DNA from: CAIWHR01 sp963788185
GTDB lineage: Bacteria; Pseudomonadota; Gammaproteobacteria; Burkholderiales; Casimicrobiaceae
DNA length: 64,000 bases
Direction of reading: 5' to 3'
Assembly (NCBI GenBank): GCA_963788185.1
Contig: CAWBGE010000010.1
Span: 1 to 64,000, forward strand
Part shown: positions 53,828 to 62,760 of the stretch, one piece after another
Numbering within the stretch: the stretch's first letter is position 1
Layout of the letters: each line of letters opens with the position of its first letter
Translations under genes and position numbers: made by a program
The notes under the pieces: generated by a model
Told to the model about the DNA's origin: nothing
The model's input: only the letters and a program-made list of their open reading frames with translations
Databases searched by the model: none

Positions 53828-55440
53828 GCACACCCATGCAGGACATTTCCAGCTTCCGGTTTACCGACGGGCGCGCCAATCTGCGCCGGTACCACCAGGC
53901 GCGGTGGGACGAGCCGGTCATCTTCGAGCTCAGCTGTGCCGGCGAGCGAGGGGTCCTGGTGCCGGAGGTAGAGGACGCGGTGGTCGCGGCGGCGGGTGAC
54001 GTGCTGGCGGCTCTGCCGCCCGGGTTGCGGCGGCCGGCGCCTCCTGCGCTCCCCGAGCTTTCCCAGAACCGGGTGCTGCGCCACTACCTGCGACTGTCCC
54101 AGCAAAATCTGGGGGCCGACTTCAATGTCGACATCGGCCAAGGCACTTGCACGATGAAGTACAACCCGAAGATCAACGAGCAGCTGGCCCGCAGTCCGCG
54201 GATGACCGATCTACATCCGCTGCAGGATGGCGAGACGGTGCAGGGCATCCTGGAAGTGATCTACCGCATGGAGGCGGTCGTCCGCGAGGTCTCGGGGATG
54301 GATGCAGTCTCGCTGCAGCCACGCAGCGGCTCGCAGGCGATCTACGCGAATTTTACGGTCTTGCGTGCTCACCAGGAGGCGAACGGAACCGCAGGCAAGC
54401 GGGACGAGGTCATCACCACCATCTTCTCCCATCCTTCCGATGCTGCCTGCGCCAAGTTGCTGGGTTACAAGGTCATCACGCTGTATCCAGATGCCGCGGG
54501 TTACCCGGACATCGAGGCGCTTCGTGCGGCCCTCTCGCCTCGCACGGCGGCCCTGATCATCACCAATCCGGAAGATACCGGGATTTTCAACTTCCGCATT
54601 CGCGAATTCACCGACCTGGTGCATGCCGCAGGCGGCTTGTGCATTTACGACCAGGCGAACGCCAATGGCCTCCTTGGCATCACTCGCGCCCGCGAAGCTG
54701 GGTTCGACATGTGCCACTTCAACCTGCACAAGACTTTCGGCACCCCGCACGCATGTGGCGGGCCGGCCGTCGGCGCGATTGCAGTCACGGCCGATCTCGC
54801 ACGGTACTTACCCGGGCCTCGCGTTGCGTTAGAGGATGGCCACTATTGCTTGGATAAACACGTACCGGAGTCGGTCGGCAAGGTATCGGCGTTCATGGGT
54901 ACTGCCAGCATCGTGCTCCGTGCGTATGCCTGGGTGATGAATCTTGGCGCTGAAGGTCTGCGCGAAGTCGCGGAAGTCGCGGTGCTCAATAACAATTACA
55001 TGATGACCGAGCTGATGAAAATCCGCGGCTTGAGTCTTCCCTACGCGCCGGGTCGGCGACGGATCGAGCAGGCGCGCTACAGCTGGAAGCAACTTTCGGA
55101 CGACACCGGCATCCATTCGGAGCAGATCGGCATCCGGGCCGCCGACTTCGGCGTCCACTACTGGACCAGCCATCATCCCTTCGTCGTCCCCGAGCCGGCG
55201 ACCGTCGAGCCGACGGAGTCTTACTCCAAGGCTGACCTCGACGAATTCGTCGACGTGATGCGACAGGTCGCCAGAGAGGCCTACCAGAATCCCGAGTTGA
55301 TTCGCAGCGCGCCGCACAATTGCCCGGTCCACGCCATCGATGGCTCTTTCTTCGACGATCCCACGCGGTGGGCGATCACCTGGCGGGGCTACCAGCGCAA
55401 ACTGCATACGGATACCTCAGGCGGAGCTGCGGCAAAGTGA
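53824..55440 (+). CDS. GcvPB-like PLP-binding subunit, diverged
   Basis: A 538-residue partner of the preceding subunit, fold-type I PLP enzyme. The PLP lysine is in HFNLHKTFGTPHACGGPAVG. Compared with normal GcvPB the motif PLGSCTMKYNPK reads IGQGTCTMKYNPK, HGTNPA becomes SHPSDAA, TNPNTLGLFE becomes TNPEDTGIFN, and the GGGGPG loop is CGGPA. It is about 40-50 residues longer than common GcvPB. The cofactor site is kept while substrate and lipoyl-arm-facing loops are changed. The stop overlaps the next start (GTGA). Confidence 0.87.
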   Translation: MSTPMQDISSFRFTDGRANLRRYHQARWDEPVIFELSCAGERGVLVPEVEDAVVAAAGDVLAALPPGLRRPAPPALPELSQNRVLRHYLRLSQQNLGADFNVDIGQGTCTMKYNPKINEQLARSPRMTDLHPLQDGETVQGILEVIYRMEAVVREVSGMDAVSLQPRSGSQAIYANFTVLRAHQEANGTAGKRDEVITTIFSHPSDAACAKLLGYKVITLYPDAAGYPDIEALRAALSPRTAALIITNPEDTGIFNFRIREFTDLVHAAGGLCIYDQANANGLLGITRAREAGFDMCHFNLHKTFGTPHACGGPAVGAIAVTADLARYLPGPRVALEDGHYCLDKHVPESVGKVSAFMGTASIVLRAYAWVMNLGAEGLREVAEVAVLNNNYMMTELMKIRGLSLPYAPGRRRIEQARYSWKQLSDDTGIHSEQIGIRAADFGVHYWTSHHPFVVPEPATVEPTESYSKADLDEFVDVMRQVAREAYQNPELIRSAPHNCPVHAIDGSFFDDPTRWAITWRGYQRKLHTDTSGGAAAK

Positions 55441-56552
55441 ACACGGCGCGCATCGGGCTCATCGTCAATCCTTTCGCCGGCCTTGGGGGAGCGGTTGCTC
55501 TCAAGGGCAGCGATGGCGTGGTGGAGGAGGCGCTGGCTCGCGGCGCGGAACCGCAAGCGGCCGCGCGGGCTACCGAGGCGCTGACCTTGATGCGACCCCT
55601 TGCAAGCGCGCTGGAGGTGATTACCGGGGCCGGAGCGCTGGGCGAAGAGGCGGCGAATGCCGCCGGGTGGACAACTGACGTGATCTACCACGCGCCGGCG
55701 CGCAGCACCGCAGAGGACACGGTTCACCTCGCGCAGCGCCTGAACACGCTGCGGGTCGATTTGCTGCTCTTCGCCGGCGGCGATGGGACCGCCCGGGACG
55801 TGGCCGATGGCGTCGACGAGTCGCTGCCGGTGCTCGGGATTCCGGCGGGGGTAAAGATGCATTCGGGGGTGTTCGCAACCACGCCCAAGGCGTCGGGCTT
55901 GCTGGCGCTGGCCTTCCTTCGTTCCAACGCACGTCGCGTCGTACGGCAGGAAGTCATGGATCTCGATGAGGATGCGGTGCGCGAGGGCCAGGTCAATCCG
56001 ATGCTGTACGGCTATCTGTCGGTGCCCGAGGACCCTCGGCTGCTGCAATGCCGAAAGGTGCGGGCAGCAGCCGGGGACGCGGTGGTGTCGGAAGCAATCG
56101 CCAACAGCGTGATCGAGGAGATGGAGCCGGGGGTGGTCTACCTCATCGGTCCGGGGTCTACCACCTCCGCCGTCAAGCGCGCGCTTGGCGATCGACCTTC
56201 ATTGCTGGGCGTGGACGCGTACCTCGACCGCAAGCTGCTGCTGCGCGACGCCACCGCGGCGCAGTTGGAGGAAATCGTTACCGGGCGACGGGCGCGCGCC
56301 TTGGTCACCTGCATTGGCGGGCAGGGTCACATCTTCGGGCGGGGCAATCAGCAGTTCAGCGGTGCGGTCGTGCGCAAGCTCGGGCGCGCCGGGGTGCGAG
56401 TATTGGCGACACCGGCGAAGCTGCAGTCGCTGGCGGGACGACCTTTTATCGTCGATTTTCGCGATCCGGTGGCGGCAAATGAAATGGCGGGGTATGTCGA
56501 AGTGGTAAGCGGGTACAAGAGCAGGGCTTATTATCGCTGTGAAGCGATGTAA
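55437..56552 (+). CDS. AcoX/NAD-kinase-like protein
   Basis: A 371-residue member of the ATP-NAD kinase superfamily, closest in layout to AcoX proteins. RIGLIVNPFAGLGGAVALKG starts the N-terminal domain, LLFAGGDGTARDVADGV contains the GGDGT motif that binds the nucleotide, and TCIGGQGHIFGRGNQQFSG lies in the C-terminal domain. AcoX is found near acetoin catabolic genes and has no agreed function. Here it is coupled to the GcvP-like subunit (GTG start, GTGA overlap), suggesting phosphorylation of a substrate or cofactor within this pathway. Confidence 0.85.
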   Translation: MNTARIGLIVNPFAGLGGAVALKGSDGVVEEALARGAEPQAAARATEALTLMRPLASALEVITGAGALGEEAANAAGWTTDVIYHAPARSTAEDTVHLAQRLNTLRVDLLLFAGGDGTARDVADGVDESLPVLGIPAGVKMHSGVFATTPKASGLLALAFLRSNARRVVRQEVMDLDEDAVREGQVNPMLYGYLSVPEDPRLLQCRKVRAAAGDAVVSEAIANSVIEEMEPGVVYLIGPGSTTSAVKRALGDRPSLLGVDAYLDRKLLLRDATAAQLEEIVTGRRARALVTCIGGQGHIFGRGNQQFSGAVVRKLGRAGVRVLATPAKLQSLAGRPFIVDFRDPVAANEMAGYVEVVSGYKSRAYYRCEAM

Positions 56553-56585
56553 GCGGCGGCGGGTCTTCATTCACGGAGGGGATTC

Positions 56586-58169
56586 ATGAAACCGATCTTA
56601 GCGATATTGGGAAAAGTGATGTTGTCGGTCGCACTGGTGGCTGGGTCGGCGATTCCTGCTGCGGCCCAGCAACGGGGCGGCGTGTTGAACGCGGTAGTCA
56701 ATCCAGAGCCACCGACGCTGATGCTCGGACTCAATCAATTGAGCGGCGTGCAGATGATCGGCGGCAAGATCTATCAGGGCCTGCTCACCTACGACCGGAA
56801 CCTCAACCCCCAGCCTGGTTTGGCGAAGTCCTGGACCGTATCGAGCGACGGCCTGACCTATACCTTCAAGCTGCAGGACGGCGTCAAGTGGCATGACGGC
56901 AAGCCATTCTCGTCCGCCGACGTCGTGTTTACTGTCACCAAGTTCCTGCCCGAGGTCCACTCGCGGGCGCGGAACAACTTCAGCCGTGTGGCCAGCGTTG
57001 AAGCGCCGGACGCGTCGACCGTGGTGTTCAAGCTCAAGGAGCCGTTTGCGCCGTTCCTGGGTTCTTTCGAGGTTTCGAGCGCGCCGATGATCCCGAAGCA
57101 TCTCTATGACGGGACCGATTACAAGAACAACCCCGCCAACCAGACCCCGATCGGAACCGGCCCCTTCAAGTTGGCCGAATGGAAGAAGGGGTCCTATATC
57201 CATCTCGCGCGCAACGACAGCTATTGGAAGGCGGGTCTGCCGTACCTCGATGGAATCTACTACCACGTCATTCCCGATTCGGCATCGCGCGCGGTCGCCT
57301 TGGAGAGCGGCAAGGTCGACCTGGCGAGCTTCAGCGACATCGAGTTGTTCGACGTGGCACGGTTCAAGGGGAATGCCAATTTCGAGGTGACCAACCAGGG
57401 TTACGAGTTCCTGGGGCCCCTCGCCTGGATCGAATTCAACACTCGAACCAAGCCGATGGACGACAAGCGCTTCCGCCAGGCAGTGTTGTACGCGCTGGAC
57501 CGCAATTTCATTCGTGACCGCATCTGGTTTGGCCAGGCCAAGGTCGCCACTGGGCCGGTCTCGAGCACCACCCGGTTTTACGAACCAGCCGTCAAGTTGT
57601 ATCCGACGGACCTGAAGAAAGCCGAGGCGCTGCTCGACGAGATGGGCCTGGCGAAGGACAAGGAGGGCGTACGCGCGACCGTCAAGCTGCTCGGCCTGCC
57701 TTACGGCGAGACGTGGAATCGGCTGAACGAGTACGTCAAGCAAGCGCTCGGAAAAGTCGGCATCAAAGTCGTCGTCGAGTCGACCGATGCGGCCGGTTGG
57801 ACGCAGCGCCTCGCTAACTGGGACTTCGAAATGCTGGTGAGCTACCTCACCCAGTACGGCGATCCGGCGCTCGGTGTGGCGCGCACCTACATTTCGTCCA
57901 ACATCAAAAAGGGCGTTCCGTATACGAACACGTCCGGGTACAGCAACCCAAAGGTTGACGAGCTGTTTGCCAAGGCGGGGGTAGCCATCACCGACGCTGA
58001 CCGCAAGGCCTACTACTCGGAAGCACAGAAGATTCTGGTCGAGGACGCTCCCCTTGCCTGGCTGGTCGAAATCAATTTCCCGACCATCTACAACAAGAAG
58101 GTGCGCAATGTCGTAACGTCGGCGATCGGCGTGAACGAAACATTCGAGTCGGTGTACATCGCGAAGTGA
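56586..58169 (+). CDS. Peptide-type ABC substrate-binding protein (family 5)
   Basis: A 527-residue exported protein (signal VMLSVALVAGSAIPAAAQ). Family 5 landmarks: GGVLNAVVNPEPPTLMLGLNQLSG, LVTYDRNLNPQPGLAKSWTVSSDGLTYTFKLQDGVKWHDGKPFSSADVVFTV, RNDSYWKAGLPYLDGIYYHVIPD, and FRQAVLYALDRNFI. It binds peptides, amides or other ligands for the importer encoded downstream. GGAGGGG lies ahead of the ATG. Part of the GcvP-like operon, 33 bases after the AcoX-like gene. Confidence 0.92.
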   Translation: MKPILAILGKVMLSVALVAGSAIPAAAQQRGGVLNAVVNPEPPTLMLGLNQLSGVQMIGGKIYQGLLTYDRNLNPQPGLAKSWTVSSDGLTYTFKLQDGVKWHDGKPFSSADVVFTVTKFLPEVHSRARNNFSRVASVEAPDASTVVFKLKEPFAPFLGSFEVSSAPMIPKHLYDGTDYKNNPANQTPIGTGPFKLAEWKKGSYIHLARNDSYWKAGLPYLDGIYYHVIPDSASRAVALESGKVDLASFSDIELFDVARFKGNANFEVTNQGYEFLGPLAWIEFNTRTKPMDDKRFRQAVLYALDRNFIRDRIWFGQAKVATGPVSSTTRFYEPAVKLYPTDLKKAEALLDEMGLAKDKEGVRATVKLLGLPYGETWNRLNEYVKQALGKVGIKVVVESTDAAGWTQRLANWDFEMLVSYLTQYGDPALGVARTYISSNIKKGVPYTNTSGYSNPKVDELFAKAGVAITDADRKAYYSEAQKILVEDAPLAWLVEINFPTIYNKKVRNVVTSAIGVNETFESVYIAK

Positions 58170-58206
58170 AGGAAGAGTCGAGGTCGAGGCGCACGGAGGT
58201 GGCCAG

Positions 58207-59232
58207 GTGAAGGTGGTATACAGCCCGGCGCATGCGTTGCATCGACCTCGGTCTTTCATCAAGGCCGGGCAGGTAACGCCCACACCGGAAGTCGCGGAAC
58301 GCGCGACGCGGATTGCGTCGGCCTTGGGCGAGGCCGGGTTTGACTTCGTTGCGCCGCGCGATTGCGGCCTGGGCCCGGTTCTCGCCATCCATGATGCCGA
58401 TCTGATCACGTTCCTTACCGATGGCTACGCTGCATGGCTCAAGGTGCCGGGCGCTGCAGACGAGATCGTGCCCAACGTGCACCCCGGACCCCGTTTTCGC
58501 AATCGCCCAACGGGCATCGTTGGCCAGGTGGGGTATTACACGCAGGACACGGCTTGTCCGATCGTCGCCGGCACCTGGGGGGCCGCGTTGGGCGCGGCGG
58601 CGTGTGCCGTCGAGGCGGCGGAACTGGTGCGTGGTGGCAGCAAAGCCGCCTACGCCTTGTGCCGACCGCCCGGACACCATGCGACGGCGGGTCGAGTCGG
58701 CGGCTTCTGCTATCTCAACAATGCCGCGATAGCGGCCCAGACACTCCGAGAGCAATACACTCGCGTGGCGATCGTCGACATTGATGTTCATCACGGCAAT
58801 GGCACCCAGGAGATCTTCTACGACCGTGGCGATGTATTGTTCGCTTCGATCCATGCGGATCCTTCCGGCTTCTACCCGTTCTTCTCGGGAACCGTGGGCG
58901 AACGCGGAGCCGGCGAGGGGCAGGGGGCCAATCTCAACGTGCCGTTCCCGGTCGGTAGCGGCGATGCCGAGGTGCTGTTCGCCCTCGGCGAGGCCTTGGC
59001 CGGGGTGCGCGGGTTCTCGCCACAGGCGTTGGTGGTTTCGCTCGGCTTCGACGCGCACGAGCGGGACCCGCACGGCGCGCACCGCGTAACGACCGCGGGC
59101 TATCGGCGAATGGCAGAGTCGCTGGGCAAGCTTGGGCTACCGACGGTTTTGGTGCAGGAAGGCGGCTACCTGCACGACGAACTCGGCAACCTGGCCCGGG
59201 ACTTCCTGTTCGCATTCGAAGGCAGGGCGTAG
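58207..59232 (+). CDS. Histone-deacetylase-fold amidohydrolase (acetylpolyamine amidohydrolase-like)
   Basis: A 341-residue zinc-dependent deacetylase. The catalytic residues are visible in CRPPGHHATAGRVGGFCYLNNAA, the metal ligands in VDIDVHHGNGTQEIFY and SLGFDAHERDP, and the loop EGGYLHDELGNL closes the site. Bacterial members remove acetyl or acyl groups from polyamines or other N-acyl amines in the cytoplasm. The GTG start has GGAGGTGG upstream. It is inserted between the binding-protein and permease genes of the same operon, so its substrate is probably the imported compound. Confidence 0.92.
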   Translation: MKVVYSPAHALHRPRSFIKAGQVTPTPEVAERATRIASALGEAGFDFVAPRDCGLGPVLAIHDADLITFLTDGYAAWLKVPGAADEIVPNVHPGPRFRNRPTGIVGQVGYYTQDTACPIVAGTWGAALGAAACAVEAAELVRGGSKAAYALCRPPGHHATAGRVGGFCYLNNAAIAAQTLREQYTRVAIVDIDVHHGNGTQEIFYDRGDVLFASIHADPSGFYPFFSGTVGERGAGEGQGANLNVPFPVGSGDAEVLFALGEALAGVRGFSPQALVVSLGFDAHERDPHGAHRVTTAGYRRMAESLGKLGLPTVLVQEGGYLHDELGNLARDFLFAFEGRA

Positions 59233-59281
59233 AGAGACCCGGTGCACTTTGTTGGCGCTGGTGTGGGCGCCAGGAGATTCG

Positions 59282-60256
59282 ATGTCGCGTGCGCGGTTCC
59301 TGCTTATCCGGTTTGCCAAAGCCGCTATCGTGGTCTTTGCGATTGCGGTGGCCAATTTCTTTCTGGTCCGCATGGCGCCGGGCGATCCCGCGCAGGTGCT
59401 CGCCGGACAGTCCGGTGCCGCCGACGAGAAGTATCTCGCCCAGCTGCGGCAGCAGTTCGGCCTCGACCAGCCGATGCCCACCCAGTTCCTCATTCACATG
59501 TCGAACACGGCGCGCCTCAACCTCGGCTATTCCCATCGGCAGCAGCAGCCGGTGGCGCAACTGATCGCGGAGCGGCTCCCCGCCACGCTGCTGCTGACCG
59601 GATGCGCCTTCTTGTTGTCGATCTCGGCAGGCGTGATGTTGGGGGTATGGTCGGCACGCAAGGTGGGCACATGGACCGACAGTGCGATTACGACCGGCGC
59701 TCTTCTCTTTTATGCGACACCGATCTTCTGGGCTGGACTGCTGCTGGTGTTGGTCTTTTCGGTAAAGCTCGACTGGCTCCCTGCTTACGGAATGTCCACC
59801 ATCGGCGGCTCGCTGGCAGGCGCTGGCGTCGTTTTCGACATCGCCCGTCATGCGGTGCTGCCCGTACTGACGCTGTCGCTTTTCTACATGGCGATCTATG
59901 CCCGGCTCACGCGTGCGTCGATGCTGGAAGTCAGCCAAATGGACTTCGTCAAGACAGCGCGCGCCAAGGGACTCACTGAACACGAGGTGATGTATCGCCA
60001 CGTACTTCGCAACGCGCTGCTGCCGGTGATCACCTATGCCGGCATTCATGCGGGAGGGCTGGTCGGCGGTTCGATCGTGGTCGAGACCATCTTTGCATGG
60101 CCGGGAATCGGGCGACTGGCCTTCGAGGCGGTCAGCCAGCGTGACTATTCGGTGCTGCTCGGCATTTTCTTGGTGATATCGATTCTGGTGGTGATCATCA
60201 ATTTGTTGACCGATCTGCTTTATGCAACGGTAGACCCCCGAATCGAGCTGAAGTGA
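59282..60256 (+). CDS. ABC permease, DppB/OppB-like
   Basis: A 324-residue permease: RFLLIRFAKAAIVVFAIAVANFFLVRMAPGDPAQVLAGQ is the DppB N-terminus; ARLTRASMLEVSQMDFVKTARAKGLTEHEVMYRHVLRNALLPVITY is the cytoplasmic loop. The start at 59282 follows AGGAGA; the open frame to 59132 overlaps the deacetylase gene. Works with the DppC-like permease directly downstream. Confidence 0.93.
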   Translation: MSRARFLLIRFAKAAIVVFAIAVANFFLVRMAPGDPAQVLAGQSGAADEKYLAQLRQQFGLDQPMPTQFLIHMSNTARLNLGYSHRQQQPVAQLIAERLPATLLLTGCAFLLSISAGVMLGVWSARKVGTWTDSAITTGALLFYATPIFWAGLLLVLVFSVKLDWLPAYGMSTIGGSLAGAGVVFDIARHAVLPVLTLSLFYMAIYARLTRASMLEVSQMDFVKTARAKGLTEHEVMYRHVLRNALLPVITYAGIHAGGLVGGSIVVETIFAWPGIGRLAFEAVSQRDYSVLLGIFLVISILVVIINLLTDLLYATVDPRIELK

Positions 60257-60266
60257 GCGCCCTCCG

Positions 60267-61109
60267 ATGAGCCCCTTCGTCCATGCCTACGCGCGCAACC
60301 GGGGGGCAGTTTTTGGCTCGATTGTGCTTCTGGTCGTGATCGTGGTCGCGGTGGCTGCGGGTTGGGTCTTTCCCGGCAGTCCGTGGGACATGACCGGGGC
60401 ACCCTTCGAGCCGCCCTTGAGCCCCGGTTTGCCACTCGGGTCCGACATGCTGGGCCGCGACATCGCCGCCGGAATTGCGCATGGCGCCAGAGTGTCGTTG
60501 TTCGTGGCGCTGATCTCGACGCTGGTTGCGGTGCTCGTCGGCGTGACGCTGGGCGCTATCGCGGGTTACTTTGGCGGCTGGGTGGACCACGCGATCGTCG
60601 GTTTCACCGAGTTTTTCCAGACGATTCCGAGCTTCGTGCTGGCAGTGGTGCTGGTTGCCATCTTCACGCCGAGCATGGGGGCGATCGTCGGTGCCATTGC
60701 GGTCGTGTCATGGCCGCCGCTGGCCCGGTTGGTACGAGCGGAGTTTCTGAGCCTGCGGTCCAGGGAATACGTCGATGCCGCAATCCTCGGCGGCCAGTCC
60801 GACCTTGCCATCATCCTGCGCCACATCCTGCCGAACAGCATTTCCCCGATCATCGTCACGGCGTCGATGATGGTGGCGACCGCCATCCTGCTTGAATCGG
60901 CCTTGAGCTTTCTGGGTTTGGGCGACCCGAATCTGATGAGTTGGGGTTACATCATCGGTGCGTCACGCACTGTGATGCGGCAGGCGTGGTGGATGAGCGT
61001 TTTTCCGGGCTTGGCGATCCTGCTGACGGTGCTGTCGCTCAACCTTATCGGTGAGGGATTGAACGACGCGTTCAATCCGCGGCTGCAGCGGACCGAGGCT
61101 GCTGCATGA
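60267..61109 (+). CDS. ABC permease, DppC/OppC-like
   Basis: A 280-residue permease with N-terminal PPLSPGLPLGSDMLGRDIAAGIAHGARVSLFVAL and the loop ARLVRAEFLSLRSREYVDAAILGGQSDLAIILRHILPN, both standard for DppC. LSFLGLGDPNLMSWGYIIG lies near the C-terminus. It overlaps the ATPase gene (ATGA) and starts 10 bases after the DppB-like gene. Confidence 0.93.
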   Translation: MSPFVHAYARNRGAVFGSIVLLVVIVVAVAAGWVFPGSPWDMTGAPFEPPLSPGLPLGSDMLGRDIAAGIAHGARVSLFVALISTLVAVLVGVTLGAIAGYFGGWVDHAIVGFTEFFQTIPSFVLAVVLVAIFTPSMGAIVGAIAVVSWPPLARLVRAEFLSLRSREYVDAAILGGQSDLAIILRHILPNSISPIIVTASMMVATAILLESALSFLGLGDPNLMSWGYIIGASRTVMRQAWWMSVFPGLAILLTVLSLNLIGEGLNDAFNPRLQRTEAAA

Positions 61110-62746
61110 CGATACCTGTCGCAGAAACCGTCCTCCAGGTGGACGACCTCACGGTGGCCATCACCTCGGGCGGAGAGCGCGCGCTCGCAGTCGAAGGTGT
61201 GAGCTTCGAGGTGCTGGCAGGAGAGACGGTATGCCTGGTTGGCGAATCGGGATCCGGCAAGTCAATGATCGCGCACGCCGTCGTCGGTCTGCTGCCGAAG
61301 CACGGGATCGCGCTGACCGGGGGGCGCATTCGCCTTGGCGTGCACGAGATGGCCTCGTTGCCGGAGAGCAGGCAGCGGGAGTTGCGCGGCACCGCAGTGG
61401 GAATGGTCTTTCAGGAGCCGCTGTCGGCGCTGAACCCGATCATGCCGGTGGGCGAACAGATTGACGAGGTCTTGCGGGCCCACACGGACCAGGGTGCGGA
61501 TGCGCGCCTGCAGCGCGTGTGCGCATTGATGACGGACGTTCAACTCCCGGACCCTGACCGGACACGTCGCGCGTACCCATTCCAACTCTCGGGTGGCCAG
61601 CGCCAGCGCGTCATGATCGCAATGGCACTCGCCTTGGCGCCGCGCCTACTGATCGCCGACGAACCGACTACCGCGCTCGACGTGACAACTCAGGCCCAAA
61701 TCCTCGCTTTGATTCGCGATCTGCAACGAACGCGTGGCATCGGCGTGCTGTTCATCACGCACGACTTCGGGATCGTCAATGACATCGCCGATCGCGTATT
61801 GGTGATGCAGCGGGGGCGCTGCGTCGAAGCAGGGTCCACGGTCTCCGTGTTGCAGCGCCCGACACATCCGTACACCCGACAGCTGATTGCTGCGGTTCCC
61901 GAACTGCTGACGACGACGGACACGATTCCGAATTCTGTTGCGCCGGTGCATCCCTTGCTGGCGATACGCAATATTTCGAAATCCTTCGCCGGACGGGGCA
62001 AGCGGGTTGTGCGTGCGCTGGACGACGTGAATCTTGAAGTGGCAGCCGGCGAAACGCTCGGGGTGGTCGGCGAATCCGGCTCGGGCAAGTCGACATTGGC
62101 CAAAGTGATCGTTGGCTTGCTCGATCCCGACACCGGAGGGATCGAGTTCAATGGACAGGATCTGAGTCGACTGGGGCGACGAGAACGACGGCCGCTGCGG
62201 CGCGAAATCCAGATGGTGTTCCAGGATCCCTACGGCTCGCTCAATCCACGGCATCGGGTGGAGCGCATCCTGACCGAAGGGCCCTTGGTATACGGTGAGG
62301 ACATGCGCACCGCGATGGAGCGTGCCCGGGAATTGCTCGAACACGTGGGGCTCGATGCGAAGTCGCTCTCGCGATTTCCACACCAGTTCTCCGGCGGTCA
62401 ACGGCAACGAATCAGCATTGCACGAGCGCTGACCCTTCAGCCGCGGCTGCTCATCGCCGACGAACCCGTTTCGGCACTTGACGTCTCGGTGCAAGCGCAG
62501 GTGCTCGATTTGTTGCGGGCGCTACAGCGCGACTTCAAGCTCACCATGATCTTCGTTACCCATGATCTGCGGGTGGCATCCGAGATGTGCGATCGGATCG
62601 TCGTCATGCGCGAAGGGCGGGTGATCGAGACCGGGGATGCCGCACAAATTTGCGGTTCACCAGCGAACGCGTACACGCGAGCGTTGATCAACGCGATTCC
62701 CGGGCGCGGCTGGATCAGGCCGCCGGCCGAGGCACTTGCCCCTTAA
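61106..62746 (+). CDS. Fused peptide-type ABC ATPase (DppD-DppF-like)
   Basis: A 546-residue protein containing two complete ATPase domains. Domain 1 (1-255): Walker A GESGSGKSM, signature LSGGQRQRVMIAMAL, Walker B LLIADEPTTALD. Domain 2 (285-530): Walker A GESGSGKST, signature FSGGQRQRISIARAL, Walker B LLIADEPVSALD. Such fusions power dipeptide/oligopeptide and glutathione-type importers. It completes the five-component importer with 56586, 59282 and 60267. Confidence 0.94.
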   Translation: MTIPVAETVLQVDDLTVAITSGGERALAVEGVSFEVLAGETVCLVGESGSGKSMIAHAVVGLLPKHGIALTGGRIRLGVHEMASLPESRQRELRGTAVGMVFQEPLSALNPIMPVGEQIDEVLRAHTDQGADARLQRVCALMTDVQLPDPDRTRRAYPFQLSGGQRQRVMIAMALALAPRLLIADEPTTALDVTTQAQILALIRDLQRTRGIGVLFITHDFGIVNDIADRVLVMQRGRCVEAGSTVSVLQRPTHPYTRQLIAAVPELLTTTDTIPNSVAPVHPLLAIRNISKSFAGRGKRVVRALDDVNLEVAAGETLGVVGESGSGKSTLAKVIVGLLDPDTGGIEFNGQDLSRLGRRERRPLRREIQMVFQDPYGSLNPRHRVERILTEGPLVYGEDMRTAMERARELLEHVGLDAKSLSRFPHQFSGGQRQRISIARALTLQPRLLIADEPVSALDVSVQAQVLDLLRALQRDFKLTMIFVTHDLRVASEMCDRIVVMREGRVIETGDAAQICGSPANAYTRALINAIPGRGWIRPPAEALAP

Positions 62747-62760
62747 CCCAAGGACAGTTG

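Noticed and set aside
52319..53833. A 504-codon minus-strand frame
   Set aside because: Antisense to the GcvPA-like gene; no motifs.
52412..55440. Ordinary glycine cleavage system P protein (gcvPA/gcvPB)
   Set aside because: No gcvT/gcvH in the window and several conserved glycine-decarboxylase loops are altered, so gene symbols were withheld.
56598..58409. A 603-codon minus-strand frame
   Set aside because: It is antisense to the family 5 binding protein, which has a signal peptide and full motifs.
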